This document shows positions 52,716 through 63,373 of a stretch of 64,000 bases of DNA, one piece after another; the stretch's first letter is position 1, and every line of letters begins with the position of its first letter. This DNA is from Gossypium raimondii (Eukaryota; Streptophyta; Magnoliopsida; Malvales; Malvaceae). The stretch is taken from assembly GCF_025698545.1 (NCBI RefSeq), contig NC_068569.1, positions 12,338,001 through 12,402,000 on the forward strand. The letters run 5' to 3'. The position numbers and the translations under genes are program-made. Under the pieces are notes generated by a model. That model had not been told where the DNA came from. It saw nothing but the letters and a program-made list of their open reading frames with translations, and did no database searches.

Positions 52716-53006
52716 CTAATGGCCTGCACCAGGGCTTGGAACAGACTGAAGAATCCGATCAATGCGAGCAAGGTGGCGAGCAAAGCGCTTCTCGTTATCG
52801 AGCGTGGCGTGGCCCTTCTTGCTAGGAGCAGAAGCTGGTACTTTACTACCCTTTGGAAGGGCACTCAGCATCAAGCTTGCAAACAAGGACGGAACGTTTT
52901 CGTTCCTTTCCCCTGCGTTTAGTAGCTTCCTACTTTCCATTTGCGGTACAAATGAAGCAGATATTATCACCAAGAAAATAATCACCAGAGAACTGAAACG
53001 AGCCAT
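52716..53006 (-). CDS. Secreted peptide precursor, PIP/PIP-like (IDA-related) family
   Basis: A single exon of 96 residues from the Met I chose (13 codons inside the longest frame) because it opens a clear signal peptide, MARFSSLVIIFLVIISASFV. The middle is variable and charged. Two SxPS-type motifs are visible: LPKGSKVPASAPSKKGHA (about 50-67) and a C-terminal SVPSPGAGH (88-96) ending exactly at the stop. Family knowledge: PIP/PIPL precursors carry one or two SGPS-GxGH cores that are cut out as short secreted ligands, and IDA/IDL peptides share the PxSAPSK core; Arabidopsis PIP1 acts through the receptor RLK7. Here both Gly positions differ (SAPS, SVPS). It has its own TATA box, 163 bp upstream. 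Function is likely defence or growth signalling, by family only. Confidence 0.75.
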   Translation of the reverse strand: MARFSSLVIIFLVIISASFVPQMESRKLLNAGERNENVPSLFASLMLSALPKGSKVPASAPSKKGHATLDNEKRFARHLARIDRILQSVPSPGAGH

Positions 53007-53168
53007 AAAAAAAGGTGCAAAAGTAATTGCAGGGAACGAGATCAAAAAGGAAGAGAGAAATGGAATCTGGGTTTCGCAGGTGAAGTAACAGAAAGACGAA
53101 ACTTGAAGACAAGTTGTGATGTAGTTGGTGGTTTATTTGATGCAATGGTGATGGGGGCTTAGTGCACA

Positions 53169-53179
53169 AATATATATAG
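53169..53179 (-). promoter_or_regulatory. TATA box of the peptide-precursor gene
   Basis: CTATATATATTT on the minus strand, about 165 bp upstream of the chosen start, the right spacing for a leader of about 130 nt. Confidence 0.6.
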
Positions 53180-54168
53180 TGAAAGAGAGAGGGAGAGAAA
53201 GTAAGAAATCATGCAATGAACCAACGCGTGACGGCTGGAGGTCAGAGCGTGGAGCTCAATCAAAGTTAGAATAAGCGGGGAAAGATGTGGCTGAGTCAAA
53301 CATTTTAAATTAATGTTTGAAAACTAAGAGAAACATGAAACAAGAAAAAAGGAAGTTTGGAGTTAAATGAATGAAATTGAAATCAACTATAAATGTATGT
53401 TATTACTAAAAATGTGTGTTGAGAAGGCCGCGTGTATAGGTAAATGAAAAAAGGGTTAGGTTAGGTATGCTGCCGGCCAGTTTTCTTGGCAATTTCATGC
53501 ACCGTCAACACTTGATTTTTAAAGTCCAAACTGAAACAGTAACAGGTCCCGACATCCACGTTTGGGTTTTTATTTAGGGTCTTGTTTCATGCGTAATTCA
53601 AGTCTTCGACTTGGGATTTTACGAATTTACTTCAAGATTGGTTTAGGTAATTCGTGTTCAGATAGTGATGTCCAACAAATGATTTTAAGGATTAATGGGT
53701 GTGAGTTGTTAGGGGGAAATTTGTAAGGTCGAAAAGAATTAGCTAAAGCTTTGACTATTGGCAGATTAAACTTGAAAATAGTAGGATTTTAAGATCTTCA
53801 AGGTCCCACTCAATGTCAAAATTGAAAAAGTGTTTTTCTTAGGTGACAAGATCATGTAAAAATAGAACCTTAAAACGGCATGGTAATCGTCTCTTTAATG
53901 GGCCTCTTAAGACCTTCGTTTTAACTGTTGCTATACAAAAGCTCAACGACCGAACAAATTAACATAGAACCGACAGGACAGTCATGGTCGCTGTTATAAA
54001 TTTTGATGTGGGTGAGAAAATGTAAATGTTTTTATTGCAAACTCCAAACGAAGAATCTGAGAAGACTTTGTTATCATATCCTTAACCTCATCCCAAGAGC
54101 TGCCAAGCAAAAAGGCCAAATTAGATGAGACTATTAATTAATTAGTAAGGTGGTTGAAAGCTAGGCTC
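53180..54168. other. Promoter of the peptide gene and spacer
   Basis: No coding sequence recognised. The part next to the TATA box is probably regulatory. Confidence 0.45.
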
Positions 54169-54466
54169 TTAATTAACAGTTCTTCCATTGATACTTGTTT
54201 GGCACGTAATTGAATATAAGCTGCCGTCAGAGGCCTGTTGTTTGTCTGATTAGTTACCTGTATTAAAATATTCATTAATCAAAATTTGAACAAGTTTTGT
54301 ACAATATATGTTTATTAGTTTGAGGTTAAAGCTAATCCAGAGACTAAAACTGTCACGTACCGAAAAGTAAGCTCTCAATCTCATGGTCTTCAATAGACAG
54401 CTCTTCCTTGCTTCCATGGAATTTGTCCGTACTCTTTACCAAACTAGCAGCATTTTTTTGGCTCAT
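54169..54466 (-). CDS. Candidate two-exon gene for an unrecognised 60-aa protein
   Basis: Exon 1 (54466-54361) reads MSQKNAASLVKSTDKF then HGSKEELSIEDHEIESLLF and meets a GTACGT donor. Exon 2 starts after the acceptor AATCAG (54245) and reads DKQQASDGSLYSITCQ, ending TSINGRTVN and TAA at 54171-54169; the phase fits. The alternative acceptor 15 bases earlier (TACAG) gives an immediate stop. The acidic block EELSIEDHEIESLLF has the look of a conserved motif. No signal peptide, membrane segment or known domain. It could be a real small plant protein, the 5' part of a larger gene with other exons, or chance. Confidence 0.35.
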
Positions 54467-55287
54467 TTTGCAGGCAGAAAATAACCACTAATGAATTGAA
54501 AACCCTTTTTTTTCCTATTTGGGGGTTTAGTTTAATCAAGTGAGATTCTGGCTACAATTGGCACAAAAAACCTTGGAGAATATTAGTGTATATTTATGTT
54601 TTAATTAATATAGAAGATGCCAGGGGAGACCTTCCGCCGCTCTCATCAATTCCAAGAGAAAAAAAAAATACTTTGAAAATTATTATAATATAAACGTTAA
54701 AATATTTTATAGCTTGAATATTTTTATAAATTTGAATTTAATTTCTGTATTTTTATTTTTAATAATTTAATTTAAAATTTAAAATTTAAATTCAATTATT
54801 AATACTGTCATTTTTATTAGGTTTATTAATTCAAATTTCAAAATAAGTATAATTAAAATTTTAAAATTAAAAGTACATGAGGCCCTAATATAAAACTATT
54901 TATATATCAATGTATGTTTCGGTTGTCCAATGAAATCAAATCTGCTACATTTCAAGCAAAAGAAAGGAAAAGAATAGTTTGACAAAAAAGCAATGAAATT
55001 ATAATCATATTTTAATTGTGTTCTTTTAGAGTGGCTTAGCAAATTTAATAAGGTTTATGTTACAATTATATACACGTATCTATATATGAATACACCTGCC
55101 AACTTTATACTAAGTGAATAAATTATTTGTTTGACATTAATTATATATTAATATTATTGACTCAATTTATTGTTAATTTAGTGCTCATTAACTTTATAAA
55201 CAAAATACTTGTATTAAGCTTCAAAAGAGAATTATTGTTAGTTTTGATAAATAAATTAAAAGAAAAAAAGCCACCAATATTTTATCA
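54467..55287. other. AT-rich spacer
   Basis: No gene or bounded element seen. Confidence 0.5.
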
Positions 55288-55297
55288 ATAAATAAAT

Positions 55298-56090
55298 GAT
55301 AAATTACACCAATAGTCACTCAACTTTGATCTCAATGATAAAATAGTCACTTAATTTTCAAAAAATAACAAATCGGTCATTTACGTTATCAAAAAGTGAC
55401 AAATCAGTCACCCATTAATGTTACCGGTCCCTTCTTTCTTTCCCCCTCTTTTCTTCATTTTTTTTTATTTGGAATAATCTCATTTGGTAGAGTTTGATTT
55501 TGAAGTTGAAGGTTTGAGTTTTATTATACACATTAAACTTTACCACCAAATCACGCTGATTATACTCGTTTTTCCATTAAGTAAAAAGAAATTAAAGATA
55601 AAAAAAACAAAAATTAAACAACAACTCAAAAAAATTAAACCCCAATTTCCGAAATAGGTTGCTTCAAATTCAAGAAAAAAGTCAAAGAATCAAAAGATAA
55701 TGAAACCCTTAAGTTATTTTCCAAATGAGAAAGGGAATAAGGAGGTAAAAATAATGGTTTGATACAAAACAAAAAAACCAAAGAGACAGATAATAATTGA
55801 AAAAAAAATTGGAAAAAAAAAAAGAAAATATTTTTTTGGTAACAGTCACTCAGCTTTGATTTTTTTTTTCTTTTTTTTTTCTCTTATTCTTCTACTACCA
55901 AGTTAGGGTTTTTATTGGGGTTGTTTAAATGAAAACATAGATTCTAATGTGACTAGTTAAATGCCACGTCAATTTGCCGTTACGTTTGTAACGAAAAATG
56001 GATAGTAAGATCGGTTTGTTATTTTTTTAAAGTTGAATAACTGTTTTACTATTAAGATCAAAGTTGAGTGACTATTGATGTAATTTACTC
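55298..56090. mobile_element. Mutator-like element with perfect 10-bp target duplication
   Basis: A 793-bp element between ATAAATAAAT repeats (55288-55297 and 56091-56100). Ends: GATAAATTACACCAATAGTC on the left; inward from the right, GAGTAAATTACATCAATAGT. Similarity continues through TCACTCAACTTTGATC and AATCGGTCATTTACG-type phrases for over 100 bases. The core contains a short tRNA-like stretch (TTTGGTAGAG about 55485, GGTTTGAG about 55520), possibly a nested SINE remnant. No transposase. Confidence 0.72.
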
Positions 56091-56100
56091 ATAAATAAAT

Positions 56101-57664
56101 TATACAAGTAGCAGTGGGCAAAATACGTGCTATTGTTTAATTGTGTGAAAGGGAAAAAACTAATAATTACTATAAAAGGAAAAAAAACAGGTGTTATTAG
56201 TTAGAATTTTTATTAATTTGATTTTTAGTTAAATTTGATATTCAGTATTTTTAAAAAGTTAAATTTGATTATAATTTTTTTAAAATTTATTTACTATTTT
56301 TAATAAAAATATTGACTAAAAGTTAAATTTTTAAATATGACTGCTCAAATGGCAATTCATGATATACTTTATGCTATTTTTTAATTTGTATAAATTTTTA
56401 TTTATTTAAATATTTTATAATCTTTAAATTATTTGTTGATGTGATATATAAGACAAATAGTGACATATTAACATAAAATGCACATGAACTACATGCTAAC
56501 ATTATAAAAAGAATTAACATTTTAGTTCACATTTCCATTAAACAAGTAATTTAATTATTTTTAAAAATTAATAATAAAATTTTACTAAAAATATTCACAA
56601 CATTAAAAAATTGTAAACATTAAAAATTAAATTTGACATTATACCTTGGATTAAATTAATCATTATTGGGAAACCATGAAAATTATAGTACTATGAATTA
56701 ATATTTGATCATTGACTCTCACATTAATTTGCTGGAGGCTACTACCAACAATTATAAAATTAGAACTAAGTTCAAAAGTCAATGGAATTTTGTTGTGAGA
56801 CTTGATTATGCTTCAACCACCATTATATCATCATCATCAGCTTCCTTAATCTTTAGCAACTAAAACATTTTATTATTTTACTGATTGAATTTTAATTTAA
56901 TTGACATCGATATTATTATCAATGCAAAAAGATGTGGGTTCGAGTGCGCTGCAATGCATCATCCTCCTATTTAATGTAAGAAAATAATGGTTAGAACAGA
57001 TATAATAAGAACTTATAATGAGATTAATATTAAAAGAACTTTATTATTCTTATCCAAAAAAACCTTAAATATTTTTTTATTGCATGAGAATTAAAATTAT
57101 TTTTGTAAACAAAAATATAATTAAAAAGTCATGTATTTCATTTTTAAAATTATTATTATCCTAATAGTCAAGGACGATATAAATTTGTAGAATTATGTAG
57201 ACCCAAGGATCATGTACTGATGACTTAGATTAGAAAAAAAGAGGAGAGATTAATGTGTATAAGAAAGGAATTTGACTTATTTAATTATTCTTACATTAAT
57301 TAGTAGGCATTTGATAACAGATTTAGAGTACAAAAATGCAAGTGTTTCTATATTATCCAATGTATGTTAACGCGTTTAGCACCAAATGGCCTCTCATTAA
57401 ACTTGAAGAACTTGAAAGATGATTTTGTTTTGTATGGAGAAAGTCAAACAACAGAGAGTCCTCAATGGGAGGCCAAATTAAGCATCATTTTGAAATATTA
57501 TTTATTTAGTCTCTTCAACAACAAATTTTGGAGTCATGTCACAATGCTTTTTAGATATAGAAAATGGACTTCTGGGTTAGAGGAAAGGGTTGAATCCAAA
57601 TTTCTTTTAGCTGTCCTAAATCAATTAAAATGAGCTAGATTTACTTAGTGGCCACATTTACTTT
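56101..57664. other. AT-rich spacer with a repeat fragment
   Basis: AT-rich. At 56925-56990 the phrase GATGTGGGTTCGAGTGCGCT and the following bases resemble the B-box end of a common tRNA-derived repeat, truncated on its 5' side. A short ORF at 57364-57633 has no recognisable features. Confidence 0.4.
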
Positions 57665-58320
57665 GGGTCTATGATTACGTTTCGTAATCAACGTAGGATT
57701 ATAACCCATATATTTTATTATTTTATTCACTTGAAATATAATATTTAAGTGTTTAGTTGACGGAATGTAAAATTATTTAAAAATGCATTTTATTGTATTG
57801 CCCTAATTTAATCTTTTAACAAATTTAGTTCTTAGTCACAATTTTCATAAAATTATGATAAATTATTGAAATTCTTATTTTTATTACAATTTATATATTA
57901 ATAAACATATGATGTGAACTAAATTTATACAATCATAATTAATATACTAATAAATAAATTATTAAAGTAAATATAATAATTATAGTTTTAAAGTAAGGCA
58001 TCTACTGTTTCACTACCAAGTAAAAACAATATTTTTGTTTTTAATTTAGCTTTAAATTTTACTTGAGAAAAATTTTAATTTGATTAAAATAATAAAAATA
58101 ATGGATAAATTGGTTCAAAATTTAATATTACACTCATAATCTAAGATAATCAATGGGATGGGTCATAATGAGATTCCACTCTATATTATGACATATTGAC
58201 ATTATTTGAGAATTTAAGATTACAAAGTGGTCGAAATGTTAAAAATCCAATCAACGAAATCTTATTCTAGTATGTAACATTACAAGCCGCAATGTAAGAT
58301 TCAACCAATCAAACTCGCCC
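57665..58320. mobile_element. Tourist/Harbinger-like MITE, copy A
   Basis: The right end, read inward, is GGGCGAGTTTGATTGG with TTA immediately outside. The left end begins about GGGTCTATGATTACG, with the expected flanking trinucleotide not conserved. Both arms contain repeated GGAATGTAA/GTAATCTTA phrases, the same as in the adjoining copy B. No coding capacity. Confidence 0.55.
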
Positions 58321-58323
58321 TTA

Positions 58324-59537
58324 GATTGCGTTTGGTTCGTGAAATCTTATATTACGTTTCATAATAGGATTACGAGAATGTAAGATTATGAGTGAAATGT
58401 GAGATTATCTTGTTTGGTTTATTTGGCTGGAATGTAAGATTTAGGTGTTTGGTTGACGGAATGTAAGATTACCTAAAAACAAATTTTACTATATTATCCT
58501 TGTTACAAAATATGGACCCATTAACCAAATAATTAATCGAGAGGATGCTAAATAGCAAGTTAGTTCACCAAATTGCCAATCATTCTATAATCCTAATAGC
58601 GGAAAAGAAAAACCTAAAACCCTGTAGAGAAAAAAAAAAGATTGAAGTCTATGACCTCAATGAAAGTTTATATTGAAATGACAATTTAAATCACAAACAA
58701 CAAATCAGATAAGCTTCAAACTTCAATCTCTATCAAGTAACATTAAATTAATAGAATAAGCATTAGTAATTATTCTTGATAAAATAAATTAAACTCATAA
58801 TAAAAAGAAATTTAGGATTTTAAAATTGAAAGTTGATGGAAACTTACAAACAATACAACATAAAGGAAGGATGGTGATGGTGGCCATTGTACAAGGTCTT
58901 CTATTTCTGCCTATCCTTCTATATATTCTCCTTAATAAATTTAAAAAATTATTCATAATAATCGAGAGGACATTTCTAAAAAAACCAAGTGAAAAAACTC
59001 ATAACAATCAACAACACAATAACACAAACATAAAGCCTACAACGTAAATTGAAATCAACAAACACAAAGCTTAAAACAAATATTGAAAAGAACTGAAAAA
59101 AAATTAAAATTATCTCTCAATGCTATAAGCCATAAAGTAATACAAAGACACAACTAGAAATTGAAATATTAAACTTACTTAATTAGAGACGAAGGTGAAT
59201 GTTAAGGAGCATTTGGAGTTAAAATTGGGAAGTGAAGACTAGGAATTTTGATTTTCAAACTTAGCGAGAGAGAAAAAAAAGAAGAAAATGAAATATTTTG
59301 GTTTTTGTCTTAAAATATAATAAAAATATATGGTAATTTTGTCTAAAACTTTAGATTATGCCTGTAATCTTAAATTACCTAAGAAAAAAGTCGTAATGAG
59401 ATAAAATCTTATATTACGGGTTGGTTGTGGCATGAGATTACGAGATGGTCAGAATGTTGAAATCTGAATACTATAATCTCATTTTAGAATGTAAGATTAC
59501 GAGCTGTAATGTTATATTCGATGAGTCAAATGCCCCC
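58324..59537. mobile_element. Tourist/Harbinger-like element, copy B, TTA target duplication
   Basis: A 1,214-bp element between TTA trinucleotides (58321-58323 and 59538-59540). The left end GATTGCGTTTGGTTCGTG and the inward right end GGGGGCATTTGACTCATC align with similar spacing; subterminal GTAAGATTACG phrases recur on both sides. It abuts copy A with only the shared TTA between. The interior (58550-59300) lacks a recognisable transposase or Myb-like ORF. Confidence 0.65.
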
Positions 59538-59584
59538 TTACAAATTATGGGTTTTTTGATACAATATTAGGGATAGGGATGGGG

Positions 59585-59665
59585 TAACACGGTTCGAACC
59601 CGTACCAAACAAGTGTTTGACAAGAGCTTTAATCACTGCTCATTCAAGTCAAAAAAGTTATTAAT
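59585..59665 (-). repeat. tRNA-related repeat (possible SINE fragment)
   Basis: The minus strand shows CAGTGATTAAAGCTCTTG followed about 30 bases later by GGGTTCGAACC, in the A-box/B-box arrangement of tRNA-derived promoters. It does not fold as a full tRNA, so a SINE or tRNA relic is more likely. Confidence 0.35.
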
Positions 59666-60755
59666 GTGAAGACTTAAACCTTATGAGATTACGGCACCTT
59701 AGTTCGTAGAAAATAATTTCAAATAATAAAACCGATAAAAACATTTATGGTTATACTAAAAAATAATATTATAATATTACTTTTATCAACCATGATATTT
59801 AGTGAACTTAATGATAAATCCAAGAAAACATATAGAAAACATCAGAATTTATTCAAACTTTTTAACTCAAACTTGGATTCAAAATTCTAAAGAAAAATCA
59901 TAGGAACCATGACTTGTGAGCTTTTCTCACATTCCAAGTAACTCTTCATTGAAATGAACGTAAAGAAATAAATGGTCGACATTGTTGACTTCAATAGCAG
60001 TACTTGAAGAGAAATATGGTCCTGAATTACCAACACGAGGAGGAAATTTGAAGAAATCCAAGGAGACAAATAGGGGAAAAGAAACACCAAAAATTCATGT
60101 TAAAACTTAGGTGAAAATAAATTGTCGGCATTAAATTAAAAAGGGAAGATGTTTTGCTGGGCATTACGCGTACAAAAAGGTCACTAAATCAGTATCCCAT
60201 GTCAACAGGTCACGTATCTGGGAAGCGACAACATGGGCGTTGTCTCACTACGTTTCAGACACCTGAGTCAGTGACATAACTTTCTGCTTCAAGATATTGC
60301 TATTATAAACATCTTCATTTGACTTTTTAAATATTTTATATTCAATAAAAGATTTTTTTATTGGTTTTGTAAAAAAAAAAAACCCTGAAATGGCGATTGT
60401 TATTGATGATGAAAATAGAGAAGTGTAGATGACTTGATGAATTTCATGCTTTCTCATAAATTTTTTATAAAGAAATGGAAATTTTGAATGACATTTTGTT
60501 CCTTACTGTATAGAAGTGAGCACGTAGTTCATGTATTGACTAAGCAGCCTAAGTTGATTATCTCAAAATTCATTTTCAATTTATTAAATAGAAAGAAATT
60601 TTAATAGAGGAAGGATGTAGAAGATACTTAGGGTACTAATTCATAAATTTCATAACTAAAAAATTATAAATACATTTAATTATTATTAGATTATATCATG
60701 TAAAAAATATTTACGTAAAAGAATATAAAATCAAATGAAATTTTAATTGCATTGA
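59666..60755. other. AT-rich spacer
   Basis: No gene or bounded element seen. Confidence 0.5.
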
Positions 60756-61100
60756 TGATGGATAAATATTAAATCTACATATGAATTTTATTTCAATGTG
60801 CAATGTTATACATGAAACTTTACTTTGATTTAATTTTTATAAACCCTAGCAACATTGTCAATGTAGTACCATTTTATGTTTATATACCATACACACAAGC
60901 TATTATATTAATCTAATATAAAAAATAGATATAATTATTTATTTAGATGAGTATAATTGAATCTAAATCGAAACTTAATATGTACATTTAAACCATAATC
61001 AAAGTTTCATGTACATAATCGCACTAAACTAAAATTCATGTACAATATTATATATTAATACAAAATTTATCTATAATTTTGATATTATCCCTAATGAAAA
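60756..61100. mobile_element. Fold-back MITE, same family as 46926-47292
   Basis: The left arm (GATGGATAAATATTAAATCT, TTCAATGTGCAATGTTATAC) is inversely repeated on the right (CATGTACAATATTATATATT, ATTTATCTATAATTTTGATA). No coding capacity. Ends approximate. Confidence 0.5.
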
Positions 61101-61442
61101 TTAAAGATTTAGAGACCATAACCTCGTAAGTTAAAATTTCACTATATTAATATTTATTAATTTATAAAAGCAATAAATTATCAGTCATTTCTCATTAAAT
61201 CAGACATGAAATATTTGACTTATCCAATCACAAAAAGTTTCAGGACTTTAAGAAGTCAATAAAATAATAGTATCAGAAAATTGGGGCATCTCACCCCCAA
61301 AATAAAAAAGCAAAGGCTAAATCCAATTACATGGCCAACCCAAAATGGGCCTAATTTTACAACAAATGTTGTAGAATGAATATCCCAGAGCTTGATAAGG
61401 GGAAAACTTAAGCTAGAGGAAACTTGCAAAATCTAGTGACGG

Positions 61443-63373
61443 TGTAACATCCCTAGCATTACCGGACATAACAGGATAAAACATAATCATGAAACACTCT
61501 TAATCACTTAATCATTAAGTTACTTTTATGACTTTGTCAGACTTAACTAATCACAAATAGATTTAATTACAAAACATAAATTAAAAATCAGCACTATTAA
61601 AATTTATCATTTATTCCATATTTAATAGTATTAACAATGCAAGTATTACCATCACAATTGAATTCTAATATTCATGGCATATGCGGATTTATATACCTTT
61701 CATATCAACTTACATTGTAACTTATTACCAAATTCATATAAAAAATAAATAGAAGCAAAACATCCACATATAATATGTTATGTCAAATAAATATATTTAT
61801 TCACAAAATTCAAAGACTTTTCAATTAACAACCCCACCATTATATATTTATGCTATTATAACAAATAATTTGTCATAACATTTAAATTTCTCAAATATAT
61901 GAGTCATAAAAGAATGCATGTAGCATTAAAACAATAAACATGTCATGCTTAATTAGCCAACAAATTTCATTTAATTTATACACATTTAATCAAAATCATT
62001 TAAACATATTCAAACCTAATATTTATCCAATTCACGTATAAATATATATATATTTATAACATTATTTAACCATTTAATACATATCATGTCCGAAAATATA
62101 AGTTCTTTACACTTAGACTTATAACAACCTATAAGGCCGAACATGCATAGGTGTTTAATCATCCATTAACTAAGAAATAATATTCAATTCATGAACCTAT
62201 TTCTAAGCCATATAAGCAACAAAGCATCATCTAAATCCAATATGTCAAAAGCAATAATACTAAACTTTATCTATCAAACATATTTACTTTAGCCGAATAT
62301 ATATACATTACTTAAACTTAACTGACCATGCGCATGATAACATAAGCATGTACTCCATGTTATCCCATAAACTAAATGCATCAAAACCAAATTCAAACAA
62401 AAAGGAATAAGCCATTTTCGTATGGCTTTTAATTTCACATACACATTAGCTCTAAAATCAACATTTTAACTATGCTCTACATGTCATATACTTGAAAACA
62501 ACTTACCAAAGTACCAAAGAAAATGTCGATAGTGTGATTAGGCTTGGCTGACGATCCCCGAGCTCGTAACGACTTTAAAATCTATAAAACAAAGTAAACA
62601 AATATAAACACACGATAAGCTAATTTGGAGCTTAGTAAGTCATAAGCATAAACACGTATAATAATTATGACTTGTAACATTGAATTAATAAATCTAAAAT
62701 TCACATCATTCACAGTAAAGAGATATCATTTACTACTATATTATACATTGATCACATATACAAAATACATGGCCGAATTTGGTCTTTCATAAACACATAT
62801 AAACTTTTACCCTTATCATCATAAATAATACTATAAACCAAATCAAATTTGTATACAGTCATGATATTTCACAGCTTATATTCACATATCTTATATAATG
62901 TCAAGAAATCAACTCACCTCGTTTTCGTATATACAATTAACTAATACATACTTGAACAGATAGTTCAATTTCACATCCGGTTTTCACTTAACATTGCCCG
63001 TTGAACCATTCGGAATTAAAAAGGATACGCGGATAGTCGGAAAGCTTGTACAATGCCAACGTCCTAGACGTGGTCTTACATGTAATCACAGATCGATGCT
63101 ACTATCCCAGACAAGGTCTTACACGACAACACAAGTCGATGCCAACGTCCCAGACGTGGTCTTACACGAGAACACATATCGAAAATCCTATGTCATGACA
63201 TAAGTATCCTAGCTATTCCTAGGGTTCGTACTGGACTTCCAGATACTAAATCTCAAACGAATCGAACTTGGAATTTAATCTCCCAATCATATATGCATTC
63301 GTCAATACCAAAAAAAAAAAATCATGATAAATTAATTCATAATATAGTATAAATATATATCAGAATTTATCAA
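61443..63373 (+). mobile_element. LTR-retrotransposon long terminal repeat (probably Ty3/gypsy), degraded
   Basis: Begins TGTAACATCCCTAGCATTAC, close to the TGTAACACCCC start of a common cotton LTR type. It contains CTGACGATCCCCGAGCTCGT near 62549, a CCGTTGAACCATTCGGAATT phrase near 63000 and three 43-bp tandem repeats. No gag-pol frame is present, so this is a solo or partial LTR, or the flank of an element whose body is elsewhere. The 3' limit is set only by the next LTR start and is uncertain. Confidence 0.55.
63053..63181. repeat. Three 43-bp tandem repeats inside the LTR
   Basis: Units at 63053-63095, 63096-63138 and 63139-63181, each starting ATGC and containing a CAGACG/TGGTCTTACA-type core (TCCTAGACGTGG, TCCCAGACAAGG, TCCCAGACGTGG). 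Units 1 and 3 are the most alike. Confidence 0.9.

Noticed and set aside
57364..57633. 89-aa plus-strand frame
   Set aside because: No recognisable domain, no signal peptide or splice context; likely chance.
59585..59665. Possible tRNA gene
   Set aside because: Has B-box-like GGTTCGAACC but no cloverleaf or paired acceptor stem; treated as a tRNA-related repeat.
63053..63181. CRISPR-like regular repeats
   Set aside because: Units are directly adjacent without unique spacers, in a plant LTR context.
62994..63203. 69-aa plus-strand frame
   Set aside because: Spans the 43-bp tandem repeats in the LTR; not a protein gene.
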